64,000 bases of DNA, taken from positions 62,001-126,000 of the forward strand of contig SUVB01000058.1 in assembly GCA_015062205.1 (NCBI GenBank). Direction: 5' to 3'. Both the position numbers and the translations under genes were made by a program. The stretch is from Desulfovibrio desulfuricans (GTDB taxonomy: Bacteria > Desulfobacterota > Desulfovibrionia > Desulfovibrionales > Desulfovibrionaceae). The notes under the pieces are model-generated. The model saw only the letters and a program-made list of their open reading frames with translations, made no database searches and was not told the DNA's origin. Positions 41,043 through 50,786 of the stretch are shown here, one piece after another (position 1 is the first letter of the stretch; each line of letters opens with the position of its first letter).

Positions 41043-43040
41043 ATGTCTGAAAAAATGCATCATATCCGTTTGCTGCCGCCTGAATTGCGCAATCAGATCG
41101 CCGCCGGGGAGGTGGTGGAGCGTCCCGCCAGCGTGCTCAAGGAACTGGTGGAGAACAGCCTGGACGCCGGAGCCGCGCAGATCGACGTCTGCCTGGAAAA
41201 CGGCGGGCAGAGCCGCATCAGCGTACAGGATGACGGCTGCGGCATCCCCGCCGGCGAGCTGGAACTGGCCGTCACACGGCACGCCACCAGCAAGATTTCC
41301 AGCCTGGCCGATCTGGAGCGCATTCGCTCCTACGGCTTCCGGGGCGAGGCCCTGCCGAGCATCGCCTCGGTCTCCCGCTTCGCCATCACGTCCGCCGTGA
41401 CCGGTCCTGACGGGCAGAGCACGGCGCACCGGGTGACGGTGGAGCACGGGCGGCTTACGGCTTCTGTTCCCGCAGCCCTGCACAGGGGCACGCTGGTGGA
41501 GGTGCGCGATCTGTTTTCCAACATACCAGCCCGTCTCAAGTTTTTAAAGACTCCGTCCACAGAATTCAAGCGCGCGCAGGACTGGCTGGCCCGCCTGGCT
41601 CTGGCCCGGACGGAGGTGGGGCTGCGGCTCTGCGCCGGGGAGCGCGAGACGCTGCGCTTTCTGCCCGGCCAGGATCTTGCCGGGCGTCTGGCTCTGCTCT
41701 GGCCCCGGCTTGTGGTGGACGCCCTGCGCCCCTTTGACGCGGAACGCCACGGCATCCGGGCGCACGGTCTGGCCGCGCTGCCCAACGTGAGCCAGCCGCG
41801 CGGCAACCGCATCCTGCTCTATGTGAACGGCCGGGCCGTGACGGACAAGCGCCTTCTGGCCGCCGTGCGCGAGGCCTACAAGGGGCGACTCACCAGCCGG
41901 GACTACCCGCAGGTGGCGCTTTTTGTGGAAATGGACCCGGCGGAAGTGGACGTGAACGTGCACCCGGCCAAGTCCGAAGTGCGCTTCCGCGATGAGGCGG
42001 CCGTGTTCTCCGCCGTGCTGCACGCCGTGCAGACTGCGCTGCTGACCTCCTATGAGGTGGCCGACGCCCTGTGGCGCGACGGCGCGCATCCCGACGGTGC
42101 CGGGGGAGAATGCGCTGCTGCCGCCGCAGCCCCGCGCCCGCAGGGATTCTGGGGGCGGCTGGACAATCCGCGCCTCATGGAAACTCCAGAGAGTGCGCCG
42201 GAGGACGGGGACTGGCAGGTGCGGAAACCGGAACAGGCAGCTGTGCCGCCGGTTCCGGCGGAACCGTTGCCGGCGGACGCGTTCCCCGTTGCGGCCGCGG
42301 CTTCTGCGGGGGAACGGTCCGGGCGCGTCGCGCCGGAAGACGCGTTGCGGCCCTCCGCAACCGGGGGGGCGCTTTTTGTGGCTCCGCCGCCCGAGGCCGG
42401 GGGCCTGGCGGAAAACGCCGCCGCCTACGGCCGCGCGCCGGATGCCGCTTCGCCTGCGGAGACGCCGCAGGCGAAGCGCAGCGCGCTGCGCGTGGGCCCC
42501 TTTGTCTATCTGGGGCAGGTGGCCCTGACCTACCTTGTCCTGCGGGACGCGACGGGCGCGCTGGTGCTGCTGGACCAGCACGCCGCCCACGAGCGGGTGC
42601 TCTACGCCCGCATTTCGCGCGGGGGCATGGCCGGTTCCGGGCAACTGCTGGCCCTGCCTCTTGTCCTGTCCCTGCACCCGGCGGAAACAGAGCGTTTTTT
42701 TGCGTTGCGGCCGCGGCTTGAATTGCTGGGTTTCGCCTTTGAACACGCGGGCGCGGACCTGCGGGTGACCGCCATGCCGCCCCTGCTCTCGCGCGCCGAG
42801 GGCGGGGAGTTTTTGCGCGAGGCCCTGGCCGGGCGCAAGGACGATCTGGCGGCCCTGTTCGCCTCCATGTCCTGCAAGGGGGCCATCAAGGCCGGGCAGC
42901 TTCTCACGGATGATGAGGCCGCGGGACTCCTGCGGCAATGGCTGGACACTCCCGAGCGCGAATACTGCCCGCACGGCCGTCCCTGCGTGCTGCGCTGGGA
43001 CGCCGGGGAGCTGGAAAAGCTCTTCAAGCGGCGGCAGTAG
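41043..43040 (+). CDS. mutL: DNA mismatch repair protein MutL
   Basis: Mismatch repair ATPase that links MutS to the strand-cutting step. The N-terminal GHKL domain is clear: [27 protein letters not shown], and [21 protein letters not shown] Pro/Ala-rich linker of about 150 residues follows. The C-terminal dimer domain has [22 protein letters not shown] and CPHGRP, the layout of endonuclease-type MutL. In DQHA(X)2E(X)4E the last glutamate is replaced by Ala522, so nicking activity is in doubt. Start taken at the ATG at 41043; Met5 is possible and no strong ribosome site was seen. Length 665 residues. Confidence 0.93.
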   Translation: MSEKMHHIRLLPPELRNQIAAGEVVERPASVLKELVENSLDAGAAQIDVCLENGGQSRISVQDDGCGIPAGELELAVTRHATSKISSLADLERIRSYGFRGEALPSIASVSRFAITSAVTGPDGQSTAHRVTVEHGRLTASVPAALHRGTLVEVRDLFSNIPARLKFLKTPSTEFKRAQDWLARLALARTEVGLRLCAGERETLRFLPGQDLAGRLALLWPRLVVDALRPFDAERHGIRAHGLAALPNVSQPRGNRILLYVNGRAVTDKRLLAAVREAYKGRLTSRDYPQVALFVEMDPAEVDVNVHPAKSEVRFRDEAAVFSAVLHAVQTALLTSYEVADALWRDGAHPDGAGGECAAAAAAPRPQGFWGRLDNPRLMETPESAPEDGDWQVRKPEQAAVPPVPAEPLPADAFPVAAAASAGERSGRVAPEDALRPSATGGALFVAPPPEAGGLAENAAAYGRAPDAASPAETPQAKRSALRVGPFVYLGQVALTYLVLRDATGALVLLDQHAAHERVLYARISRGGMAGSGQLLALPLVLSLHPAETERFFALRPRLELLGFAFEHAGADLRVTAMPPLLSRAEGGEFLREALAGRKDDLAALFASMSCKGAIKAGQLLTDDEAAGLLRQWLDTPEREYCPHGRPCVLRWDAGELEKLFKRRQ

Positions 43041-43136
43041 GGGCGTATTGTTCCCGTGCGCGTTTCCGGGGGCGCTCCCCGTCCTGACGTGGGGGAAAGC
43101 CGGGGCCGGCCTGCAGGGTGTGCAGACAATAATACA

Positions 43137-43166
43137 AAGGGGCGCTTCCTTATGGAAGCGCCCCTT
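43137..43166. terminator. Bidirectional terminator between mutL and rpsA
   Basis: A perfect 13-bp stem (43137-43149 with 43154-43166) with loop TTAT. On the minus strand the stem is followed by a T-rich run (TGTATTATTG), which fits termination of rpsA; mutL ends about 97 bp upstream on the plus strand. Confidence 0.85.
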
Positions 43167-43202
43167 GCAACGTCGTTTCAGACCGGACGACGCCTGTCCG
43201 CC

Positions 43203-44915
43203 CTAGCTGTTTTCGCTTTCTTCCTGCGCCTGCTTCAGCAGATCGCCCAGGTTCTGCCCGGCTTCCTGCGGTCCGGCGTGGAACTCCTTGGGCTTGCGGC
43301 GCTCCTCGTCGTCCTTGATCTGCTTGATGGAGAGGCCCAGGCGGCGTTCCTCGGCGCTGACGTGGATGACCTTGGCCTGGATTTCCTGGCCTTCCTTGTA
43401 CATCTCGGCCGGGGCCTTGACCTTCTTGCTGGAAAGCTCGGAGACGTGCACCAGCCCTTCAATGCCTTCCTCCACCTCCACAAAGAGGCCGAAGTCGGTG
43501 ATGTTGGTCACAATGCCCTTGACGGTGCAGCCCACGGGGTAGGTGGCGGGCACATGGCCCCAGGGGTCGTCCACCAGCTGCTTGATGCCCAGGGTGAACT
43601 TCTCGTTCTCCTGATCCACGGTGAGCACCTTGGCCTGCACCGTGTCGCCCACCTTGTACAACTCGTTGGGGTGGCGCACCTTCTTGGTCCAGGAGATGTC
43701 GGAGACGTGGATGAGGCCGTCAATGCCGTCTTCAATGCCGATGAACATGCCGAATTCGGTGATGTTCTTGATGACGCCCTCAAGGATGGTGCCTTCGGGG
43801 TACTTCTCGGCCACCAGTTCCCAGGGGTTGGGGCGCACCTGCTTCATGCCCAGGCTGATGCGTTTTTTCTCGCCGTCCACGCCCAGGATGACCACTTCCA
43901 CCTCGTCGCCGGTGTGGACCATCTGGGAGGGATGGCGCAGCTTGCGCGTCCAGGACATTTCGGAGATGTGGACCAGGCCTTCCACGCCGGGCTCCAGCTC
44001 CACAAAGGCGCCGTAATCCACCAGATTGGTGACCTTGCCGGTACACTTGGTCCCTTCGGGGAAGCGGGCGGAGATGTCCTGCCACGGATCGGGCACGAGC
44101 TGCTTGAGGCCGAGGGAGACCTTGTTGTTCTCGCGATCGAAGGAGAGCACCTTGAGGGTCAGCTCCTGGCCGATCTGGATCATTTCCTTGGGATGGCGGA
44201 TGCGCTTCCAGCTCATGTCGGTGATGTGCAGCAGGCCGTCGAGGCCGCCCAGATCGACGAACACGCCGTATTCGGTGATGTTCTTGGCCTTGCCGGTGAC
44301 GATCTGGCCTTCCTCGAGGGTGCGCAGCAGATCCTGCCGCTTGGAATCGCGCTCCTCTTCCAGCAGCACGCGGCGCGACACGATGACGTTGCTGCGGCGG
44401 CGGTTGATCTTGAGCACGCGGAATTCAAATTCCTGGTTGACCAGGGCGTCCATGTCGGGCACGGGGCGCAGATCCACATGGGAACCGGGCAAAAACGCTT
44501 CCACCCCGCCGATGTCCACGGTGTAGCCGCCCTTGATGCGGCGCACGATGTGGCCCTTGATGACCCTGTTGTTCTCCTGCACGTCTTCGAGCTGGTCAAA
44601 GACCTGCATGCGCTTGGCCTTCTCGAACGAAAGAGTGATGGTGCCGTCGTTCTCGTTCTTGCGCACGACGTAGACATCCACCTTGTCGCCCACCTTCACG
44701 GTGACGTTGCCCGCAGCGTCGCGGAACTCCGCCGTGGGAATCTGCCCCTCGGACTTGAAGTTCACGTCCACAAGCACATTGTCGTCATCCACGCGGACAA
44801 TTTCGCCCTTGGTGATGGAGCCTTCCTCAAGGTCGCCGAAGTCGGGATTGAGATAGTTTTCAAGGGCGCTCTCGAAATTCATTTCGCTGTCGTGCCCGGT
44901 TTCCGAACCTGCCAT
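43203..44915 (-). CDS. rpsA: 30S ribosomal protein S1
   Basis: mRNA-binding ribosomal protein needed to start translation on many messages. The 570-residue protein has six S1 domains; the last four show repeats such as GIDGLIHVSDISWTKKVRHP, GVEGLVHISEMSWTRKLRHP, GLDGLLHITDMSWKRIRHPK and GIEGLVHVSELSSKKVKAPA. The N terminus begins MAGSETGHDSEMNF. Start at 44915 was picked for its GGAGGCAGGA site; a Met six codons earlier (44933) has a GGGGGG site and is also possible. It is transcribed alone, opposite to mutL. A strong hairpin follows its stop. Confidence 0.95.
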   Translation of the reverse strand: MAGSETGHDSEMNFESALENYLNPDFGDLEEGSITKGEIVRVDDDNVLVDVNFKSEGQIPTAEFRDAAGNVTVKVGDKVDVYVVRKNENDGTITLSFEKAKRMQVFDQLEDVQENNRVIKGHIVRRIKGGYTVDIGGVEAFLPGSHVDLRPVPDMDALVNQEFEFRVLKINRRRSNVIVSRRVLLEEERDSKRQDLLRTLEEGQIVTGKAKNITEYGVFVDLGGLDGLLHITDMSWKRIRHPKEMIQIGQELTLKVLSFDRENNKVSLGLKQLVPDPWQDISARFPEGTKCTGKVTNLVDYGAFVELEPGVEGLVHISEMSWTRKLRHPSQMVHTGDEVEVVILGVDGEKKRISLGMKQVRPNPWELVAEKYPEGTILEGVIKNITEFGMFIGIEDGIDGLIHVSDISWTKKVRHPNELYKVGDTVQAKVLTVDQENEKFTLGIKQLVDDPWGHVPATYPVGCTVKGIVTNITDFGLFVEVEEGIEGLVHVSELSSKKVKAPAEMYKEGQEIQAKVIHVSAEERRLGLSIKQIKDDEERRKPKEFHAGPQEAGQNLGDLLKQAQEESENS

Positions 44916-45344
44916 ATTCCTGCCTCCAAACATGATTTCCCCCCAACGGGAGAGAGCGCATACGTAGCAGCATTTGCAAAAAAGGACAAGGGAAAATGCG
45001 CGCAAATCGGCCCCTGCGGCGGCAAAACGGATGCTTCTGCACAGGCCGCGGGGAGGGAGGCGCCGGCAACGGGCCGCCCTTGACTTTTGCCGGCTCCTGA
45101 CGTCTTCTGAACGGGACCGGCGGGGAATTCCGTGCGAATCGGAAACAGTCGCGCTGCGGTATGAGGGGACAAGGTTTCAGCGTCGCGTTCGCGCCGCAGG
45201 GCGCAACGCGGCGGCAGGCCAGTCGCGCAAGGCGGCGAAGGCGAAACCGAGGCGAGGGGCTCCGCGCTCCCACAGCCCTCAAGTCCGAATATCCGTCCGG
45301 TCCATCCCGTTCAACCCTGTCAACGCGTCATTGAGGAGGTTGTC
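44916..45344. other. Intergenic region between divergent rpsA and cbiK
   Basis: A 429-bp gap. The rpsA side may have a promoter on the minus strand with TTGTCC and TACGTA 17 bases apart, about 35 bp before the rpsA start, but both hexamers are weak. The cbiK side has GAGGAGG just before its start. I looked for a cobalamin riboswitch, given the cobalt link of cbiK, and did not see the B12 box. The middle is GC-rich without features I can name. Confidence 0.45.
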
Positions 45345-46280
45345 ATGTCGCGCGGTGTATCTTTTTTTCCTGTCAAACCCCTTGTGCATCCCCTGCTTGC
45401 GCTGCTGCTCTGCGTCGTGCTTGGCGCATGCGCGCAACGCCATGCTGCGCCCGCGGCCGACGCGCCCCGTGAAGGCGTGCTGCTGGTGGCCTTCGGCACC
45501 AGCGTGCCCGAAGCCATGCCTGCCATGCAGGCCGTGGATGCCGAGTTCAAGGCCGCATTTCCCGGCGAGCCTGTGGTCTGGGCCTATACCTCGCAGATCA
45601 TCCGCAAGAAGCTTGCGGATGAGGGCCGCCCCGTGGGCGGCATCAGCGACGGTCTGGCCAGGCTGGCCGAAGACGGCGTAAAGGTGGTGCGCGTGCAGTC
45701 CCTGCACATCATGGCCGGCGAGGAATTTTCCGCGCTGGAACGCGCCGTGCTCCTTGATGTGAAAAAACATCCCGGCCGCTTTGAGGCCGTGCTGCTGGGC
45801 CGCCCCATGCTGGAATCGCGCGACGACGCCCGCGAGTTGGCGCGCGCCGTCATGGATGACGCAAAAAGCCTGCGCGGCAGGAAACATGCCGCCCTGGTGC
45901 TCATGGGACACGGGCAGGAGCACGGCCGCGCCGGGCTGACCTTCGAGGGCGCGCGCGCCGTGTTCCATGAGGAGGACGGCAAGGTCTTCATGGCCACGGT
46001 GGAAGGGGCGCGCGGCTTTGACGAGCTGCTCAGGGAACTCAGGGCCGCCAGGGTGAAGGACGTGGTGCTGGAGCCCCTCATGCTGGTGGCGGGCGATCAC
46101 GCCCGCAACGACCTGGCCGGGGATGAGGGCGACTCCTGGGCTTCGCAGCTCAAGGCCGCGGGCATCAGGGTGCAGGCCAACCTCAAGGGGCTCGGGCAGA
46201 TTGCCGGCGCGCGCGCCATCCTTGTGCGCCACGCTAGGGAGAGCAGGGACGACCTGACGAAGGAGCCGCGCAAGAAGTAG
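45345..46280 (+). CDS. cbiK: CbiK-type sirohydrochlorin cobaltochelatase, exported lipoprotein
   Basis: Inserts Co2+ into sirohydrochlorin in the anaerobic B12 path; the Desulfovibrio periplasmic form is thought to work on iron/haem as well. The 311-residue protein has a signal peptide ending in VLGAC (Cys29), a lipobox, so it should be anchored on the outside of the membrane. The chelatase core begins EGVLLVAFGTSVPEAMPAMQ. Metal-site histidines are expected in VRVQSLHIMAGEEF, MGHGQEHG and AGDHARNDLAGD. GAGGAGG lies before the ATG. No other cobalamin or haem gene is near, and a strong terminator follows, so it is probably a single-gene unit. Confidence 0.9.
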   Translation: MSRGVSFFPVKPLVHPLLALLLCVVLGACAQRHAAPAADAPREGVLLVAFGTSVPEAMPAMQAVDAEFKAAFPGEPVVWAYTSQIIRKKLADEGRPVGGISDGLARLAEDGVKVVRVQSLHIMAGEEFSALERAVLLDVKKHPGRFEAVLLGRPMLESRDDARELARAVMDDAKSLRGRKHAALVLMGHGQEHGRAGLTFEGARAVFHEEDGKVFMATVEGARGFDELLRELRAARVKDVVLEPLMLVAGDHARNDLAGDEGDSWASQLKAAGIRVQANLKGLGQIAGARAILVRHARESRDDLTKEPRKK

Positions 46281-46320
46281 AGGCGCTTCCGGGGCCGTTT
46301 GGGCTTCACAACACAGGCAG

Positions 46321-46353
46321 AAAGGCCGCACGCCGAAGGCGTGCGGCCTTTTT
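46321..46353 (+). terminator. Intrinsic terminator after cbiK
   Basis: A perfect 14-bp stem (46321-46334 with 46338-46351) with loop GAA. The T run is 46349-46353. It lies 40 bp after the cbiK stop. Confidence 0.92.
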
Positions 46354-46383
46354 GCTGCAGCAGGGGAGATGAGGAAAAGGGGC

Positions 46384-46411
46384 TTGAAAAAAATATAAAT
46401 TTATATAAGAT
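46384..46411 (+). promoter_or_regulatory. Candidate promoter of the AT-rich gene
   Basis: TTGAAA at 46384-46389 and TAAGAT at 46406-46411 with a 16-base spacer; TATAAG at 46404-46409 is an alternative -10. The whole stretch 46,381-46,440 is strongly AT-rich, unlike its surroundings. A ribosome site AAAGGAG at about 46,431 lies before the ATG at 46444. Confidence 0.5.
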
Positions 46412-46443
46412 AACCTATCAAAACTTCAATAAAGGAGCGCGTT

Positions 46444-46794
46444 ATGCCTAGCCTCGACATGTCTGGTCCCTACCCCCTCGACAATGATACCATAAATACC
46501 GAGGTCTGGAAGACATCCCCAGGTAATTATGCGTTAGGAAAAATAAATAAGGATAGGAAATTTGTTGTTTCTTATGTCGGCAGGTCAGACTCCGACGTGA
46601 ATGACCGACTCCACGATCATGTTGATGAAAAATACACACATTTTAAATTCAGCTATGCTGCATCACCAAAAGAGGCATTTGAAAAAGAGTGTGAGAATTA
46701 TCATGATTTTGAACCTCGGGACAATTCTATCCACCCGGATCGCCCTGATGGATGTGATTGGAAATGCCCGCGGTGCAGTATTTTTGATGAATAA
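46444..46794 (+). CDS. Hypothetical protein with GIY-YIG-like pattern, 116 aa
   Basis: No name recognised. The order of short motifs matches the GIY-YIG nuclease superfamily: GNYALG at about 27-32 (in place of GIY), YVGRS at about 44-48 (YIG) and RLHDHV for the arginine. Then comes FEKECENYHDF with a glutamate, and RDNSIHPDRPDG with an asparagine. The C terminus has CDWKCPRC, a possible zinc-binding pair. The two N-terminal motifs are about 17 residues apart, wider than usual, so this is a tentative call. The gene is AT-rich compared with its neighbours, stands alone between two hairpin terminators, and has its own AT-rich promoter. These point to horizontal transfer. Confidence 0.75.
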   Translation: MPSLDMSGPYPLDNDTINTEVWKTSPGNYALGKINKDRKFVVSYVGRSDSDVNDRLHDHVDEKYTHFKFSYAASPKEAFEKECENYHDFEPRDNSIHPDRPDGCDWKCPRCSIFDE

Positions 46795-46914
46795 CATTAC
46801 GGCTGGCACTGATCTTCTTGGCCGATTTGCGGCAACAATTTGCAGTTCCACGCAATCTGCAGGAAATTAGTGCTGCAGAGAGACTTGAAAGAGAAGTGCC
46901 CCTCCCCATAATTG

Positions 46915-46948
46915 AAAGGGGCCTCTCCGAAAAAGAGAGGCCCCTTTT
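46915..46948. terminator. Bidirectional terminator before the convergent PaaK gene
   Basis: A 13-bp stem (46915-46927 with 46935-46947) with a seven-base loop and T tracts on both sides. It should end the AT-rich gene on the plus strand, and the PaaK-type ligase, whose stop is at 46972, on the minus strand. Confidence 0.85.
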
Positions 46949-46971
46949 GTCGGTATTGCTCTCGCACTCCG

Positions 46972-48252
46972 TCAGCGCTTGTCCACCACGCGCTTGGACT
47001 TGCTGAAGGTGCGCGGCAGGCTGGCGTAGTCCGCCACCTTCACGTTGATGCGGGCCATGATGGCCTTGTGCAGGCGCTGCTCCAGCGCGGCGGCCAGGGC
47101 CGCGTCGTTGCCGGAGGTCTGGTCCTGCCCGCGCTCCACGGTGAGGGTCATGTGGTCCAGGGCGCGCTCGTCGCGGGTCAGCTCCACCTGGTATTCGCCC
47201 GCCAGCTCCGGGAACTGCCCGATGACATCCATGAGCTGGCCGGGGTAGATGTTGACGCCGCGGTAGATGATCATGTCGTCGGAGCGGCCCAGGATGCGGT
47301 CGTGCCGGGGCATGTTCAGACCGCAGGAGCAGCGGCCCGGCAAAAGGCGCGAAAGGTCGTGCGTGCGGTAGCGCAGAAGGGGTACGGCCTCCTTGCACAG
47401 GCTGGTGACCACCATCTCGCCCACTTCGCCTTCGGGCACGGGCTGGAGGGTCTCGGGGTCCAGAATCTCGATGATGAACAGATCCGCCCAGTAGTGCAGG
47501 CCGCTGTGCGCGTCGCAGTCAATGGCCGTGCCGGGGCCGTACATTTCCGTCATGCCGCCGATGTCATAGCAGCCCTCGAGGCCCAGCTTGCTTTCAATGG
47601 CGATGCGCATCTTTTCGCTGCGCGTCTCCGAACCGCAGATCATGCGCTTGAGCTTCAGCCTGTCGCGCAGGCCCGCGCGCTCCACTTCCTCGGAAAGCAG
47701 CAGGGCCATGGAGGCTGTGGCCGTGAAGCCCGTTGCCCCCAGATCCTGCAGGAGCTGCAGATGCATTTCCAGGTTGCCGGGCCCCACGGGCACGGTGAGC
47801 ATGCCCAGCCGCTCGCTGCCCGCCTGGAAGCCCGCGCCCGCCGTCCACAGGCCGTAGCCCACGGCCAGCTGCATGCGGTCTTCGGGGGTAAACCCCGCCA
47901 GCTCGAAGCAGCGGGCGATCTGCAGGCTGAGCATATCCACATCGCGCTCGGTGTAGGCCAGGATTTTGCGCTTGCCCGTGGTGCCGCTGGAGGCGTGAAT
48001 GCGCACCACCTCGCGGGGCGACACGCAGAGCAGGGGCAGGGGGTAGCCCTCGCGCAGGTCTTCCGCATCCACGGTGGGCAGGCGGCGCAGATCCTCAATA
48101 CTGGTGATGTCTTCGGGCTGCGCGCCGCAGGCCTGCATTTTGGCGCGGTACTGGGGCGCGTTCCAGGCCTGGCGCACGGTATAGCGCAGGCCCTCCGCCT
48201 GTTTTTGGTGGAGCTGCTCATCGGTAAGCTGCGGGATGAAACGGTATGCCAT
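46972..48252 (-). CDS. Phenylacetate-CoA ligase family protein
   Basis: An AMP-forming aryl-CoA ligase of the PaaK family, 426 residues. Signatures: RIHASSGTTGKRKILAYTER, CYDIGGMTEMYGPGTAIDCD, LLRYRTHDLSRLLPG, GRSDDMIIYRGVNIYPGQL, and the C-terminal catalytic lysine region PRTFSKSKRVVDKR. Likely acids are phenylacetate or related products of amino-acid breakdown; in Desulfovibrio-like anaerobes it often accompanies 2-oxoacid:ferredoxin oxidoreductases, none of which is seen here. GGGAGGG lies before the ATG at 48252; upstream in-frame codons have no ribosome site. Confidence 0.9.
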   Translation of the reverse strand: MAYRFIPQLTDEQLHQKQAEGLRYTVRQAWNAPQYRAKMQACGAQPEDITSIEDLRRLPTVDAEDLREGYPLPLLCVSPREVVRIHASSGTTGKRKILAYTERDVDMLSLQIARCFELAGFTPEDRMQLAVGYGLWTAGAGFQAGSERLGMLTVPVGPGNLEMHLQLLQDLGATGFTATASMALLLSEEVERAGLRDRLKLKRMICGSETRSEKMRIAIESKLGLEGCYDIGGMTEMYGPGTAIDCDAHSGLHYWADLFIIEILDPETLQPVPEGEVGEMVVTSLCKEAVPLLRYRTHDLSRLLPGRCSCGLNMPRHDRILGRSDDMIIYRGVNIYPGQLMDVIGQFPELAGEYQVELTRDERALDHMTLTVERGQDQTSGNDAALAAALEQRLHKAIMARINVKVADYASLPRTFSKSKRVVDKR

Positions 48253-48454
48253 AGGCCCTCCCTGCTGCGTTTGCGGGCTTTCACGCAAAAAAATCCGGCT
48301 GATTGTGCGCGTTTTCCGTGCGGCAGGCAAGCGCCAAGACGGACGGAGCGAAGCGCCTTTTCAAGGAATTTTGTCCGGCAATATACTGAATGCTCGGGAA
48401 ATTTCTCTGATTTTTACCGGAAAGGCGCATGTCTCGATACGGCATAGGCTGTTT

Positions 48455-49495
48455 TTACAGCCTCCCCCCGAGGGCGAAGACCTCGCGCGCCGCGGCAAGG
48501 CGTTCTTCCGGGGCGGAACGCGCCTCCCGCGCCAGCGCGAGCATGAGCAGCACGCGGGCCTTGGCCGGGGAGAGCATGCCGCCGGGGATGAAGCCTTCGT
48601 ATTCCTCCAGCGGCGTCACCGGCCCCGCGCCCGTGCGGCTGCACCGCACCACGGGCAGGCCGGCGGCGATGGCGGCGGCGAGTTCGCGCCGCACATCCTG
48701 CGGCATGGAACCGTTGCCCATGCCCGCGACCACAATGCCCTGCGCGTGGTTCATGGAATGGCGCACCACATCCAGGGGCATGCCCGCGCAGCCGTAGAGC
48801 ACATCCACGCGGGGCAGGTCGCGCAGCGCGCCCTGCGCGGCAAAGGCCCCGGCCGGCACGGGACGGGCCTCGCCGCCAGAAAAGAATTGCGGCTCCCCGT
48901 TGATGACGCGGCCCAGACAGCCCGATTCCAGCGCGCGGAAGGCCTCCACATCCAGCGTGGACACCTTCACGGCCGTGCGCGCGGAGAGCACGCGCCCGTT
49001 CATCACGAGCAGCGCTCCCCGTTCCCGTGCCGCAGGGCAGGCGGCCACGGCCACGGCGTCGCGGATATTGATGGGGCCGTCGGCGCTCAGGGAGGTGGCC
49101 GGACGCATGGAGCCGGTGAGCACCACGGGCTTGGGACCGGCTTGCGTGAGGTAGAGGTGGAAGGCTGTTTCCTCCAGGGTGTCCGTACCGTGGGTGAGCA
49201 CCACGCCGCAGATGTCCGGATCGGCTAGGGCGGCGGCGCACTGTTCGCCCAGTCGGGCCCAGTGGGCGGGCGTGATGTTCTCGCTGGGCAGGTTGCCGCA
49301 CTGCACGCTTGTGATGCGCGCCACGCCCTCGATACCGGGCAGGCTCTCCAGCATGCGTTCCACGGGCAGCACGCCCGCCCGGTAGCTGATCTGCTCCAGG
49401 GGCGAAGGCCCCACGCCCGCAATGGTGCCGCCCGTGGCCAGCAGGACCACGCGGGGCAGGGACGGGGCGGCGGATGCGGGGGACGTTGGACTCAT
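48455..49495 (-). CDS. L-asparaginase, type I/II family
   Basis: Hydrolyses asparagine to aspartate and ammonia. The 346-residue protein shows both catalytic threonine motifs: LLATGGTIAGVG with Thr24 and VVLTHGTDTLEETAFHL. SADGPINIRDAVAVAA is also typical. The N-terminal MSPTSPASAAPSLP is polar and no signal peptide is obvious, so the enzyme is probably cytoplasmic. Whether it belongs to the E. coli AnsA or AnsB branch was not settled. A GGCTGT/ACAGCC inverted repeat overlaps the stop codon (48447-48462). A 202-bp gap separates it from the PaaK gene on the same strand. Confidence 0.93.
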   Translation of the reverse strand: MSPTSPASAAPSLPRVVLLATGGTIAGVGPSPLEQISYRAGVLPVERMLESLPGIEGVARITSVQCGNLPSENITPAHWARLGEQCAAALADPDICGVVLTHGTDTLEETAFHLYLTQAGPKPVVLTGSMRPATSLSADGPINIRDAVAVAACPAARERGALLVMNGRVLSARTAVKVSTLDVEAFRALESGCLGRVINGEPQFFSGGEARPVPAGAFAAQGALRDLPRVDVLYGCAGMPLDVVRHSMNHAQGIVVAGMGNGSMPQDVRRELAAAIAAGLPVVRCSRTGAGPVTPLEEYEGFIPGGMLSPAKARVLLMLALAREARSAPEERLAAAREVFALGGRL

Positions 49496-49607
49496 GGGCG
49501 GCTCCTGCGGCGGGGAATGGCTCCCTCCTGCTTATGCGAGGCGGGGCGGGGCGTCAACATCCCTGCCTCCGCTTGGTTTCACTGCGGCTTTCGTGTAGCG
49601 TCGACGC

Positions 49608-50786
49608 ATGGACAGGAAAAAGATTCTGCTTGTGGCGCTGGGGCATCTCTCGTGCGACGTCAACGGCGGGGCCCTGCCCGCCGTGCTGCCCTTTCTGCGG
49701 GCCGGGTTCGGCCTGAGCTATCAGGCCACGGCCGGACTGATGTTTGCCTACTCCTGCCTCTCCTCCCTGATCCAACCCCTGTTCGGCCTGCTGTCGGACA
49801 GGTTTTCCCGGCCCTGGTTCATCCCACTGGGCGTGCTGCTGGCCGGGTGCGGGCTGGCGGCCGTGGGCTGGATGTCCGGTTACTGGAGCGTGTTCGCCGC
49901 CATTGCCGTCAGCGGCGTGGGCTCGGCCCTCTTCCATCCCGAGGGGGCACGCTTCGCCAACCGGGTTTCCGGCGATCACAAGGCCGTGGGCATGAGTTTT
50001 TTCTCCATCGGCGGCAACAGCGGCTTCGTGCTGGGGCCGCTGCTGGCCACGGCCGCGCTGGGCGCGGTGGGGCTGGCGGGGACCACGGTCTTCGCGGCGC
50101 TGGCCGTCATCACGGCGGGCTGCCTGCTGTGGAATGTGTCGCACATGCGCGTCCCGGCTCCGCCGGCCGCGGACGGCGGCACAGCCGCGCCCGACGCGGA
50201 AGGAAGCGCGCCCGCCAACGACTGGGCCCAGTTTGCCCGGCTGACCGTGGTCATTGTGGCCCGCGCCGTCGCCTTTGTGGGCTTCAATACCTTCATCCCG
50301 CTCTACTGGGTCAGCGCCTTCGGTCAGACAAAGGCCGCCGGGGCGCTGGCCCTGACCGTTTTCTGCATTTGCGGCGTCATCAGCAATGTCTTCGGGGGCA
50401 TGCTTTCGGACAGATTCGGCTGCCGCGCCGTCATCCGCACCGTATTCCCGCTGGTTCCCCTGGCGGCACTGGCGTTCAGCCTAAGTTCGTCGCTCCATGC
50501 GGCCTGGGCCGCGCTGCCGCTGCTGGGCTTCGCGCTGTATGCCCCCTTCAGCGCGCAGGTGGTGCTGGGCCAGCAGTATCTTGCCAGGAACATCGGCTTC
50601 GCTTCGGGCGTCACGCTGGGGCTGGCCACCACCCTGGGCGGCATCACGGCCCCGCTGCTGGGCTGGATAGCGGACAATTACGGCATGGTCCGCACGTTTG
50701 AAACCCTGGCCGCCATAGGCGCGGCGGGAGCCGTCTTCGCCTGGACGCTCAGGCCTGCCGCGTCGCCAGGAGGAACGCGCGCATGA
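49608..50786 (+). CDS. MFS transporter, Fsr (fosmidomycin resistance) type
   Basis: A 12-helix exporter of 392 residues. The N-terminal [20 protein letters not shown], loop motif [12 protein letters not shown] and the later [17 protein letters not shown] fit the Fsr branch, which pumps fosmidomycin and other drugs. The real substrate is unknown. No strong ribosome site is seen before the ATG at 49608. Its stop overlaps the ogt start by four bases (ATGA), so the two are likely co-translated. Confidence 0.88.
   Translation: MDRKKILLVALGHLSCDVNGGALPAVLPFLRAGFGLSYQATAGLMFAYSCLSSLIQPLFGLLSDRFSRPWFIPLGVLLAGCGLAAVGWMSGYWSVFAAIAVSGVGSALFHPEGARFANRVSGDHKAVGMSFFSIGGNSGFVLGPLLATAALGAVGLAGTTVFAALAVITAGCLLWNVSHMRVPAPPAADGGTAAPDAEGSAPANDWAQFARLTVVIVARAVAFVGFNTFIPLYWVSAFGQTKAAGALALTVFCICGVISNVFGGMLSDRFGCRAVIRTVFPLVPLAALAFSLSSSLHAAWAALPLLGFALYAPFSAQVVLGQQYLARNIGFASGVTLGLATTLGGITAPLLGWIADNYGMVRTFETLAAIGAAGAVFAWTLRPAASPGGTRA

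Noticed and set aside
44916..45344. Cobalamin riboswitch before cbiK
   Set aside because: The B12 box and the conserved core were not found in the gap.
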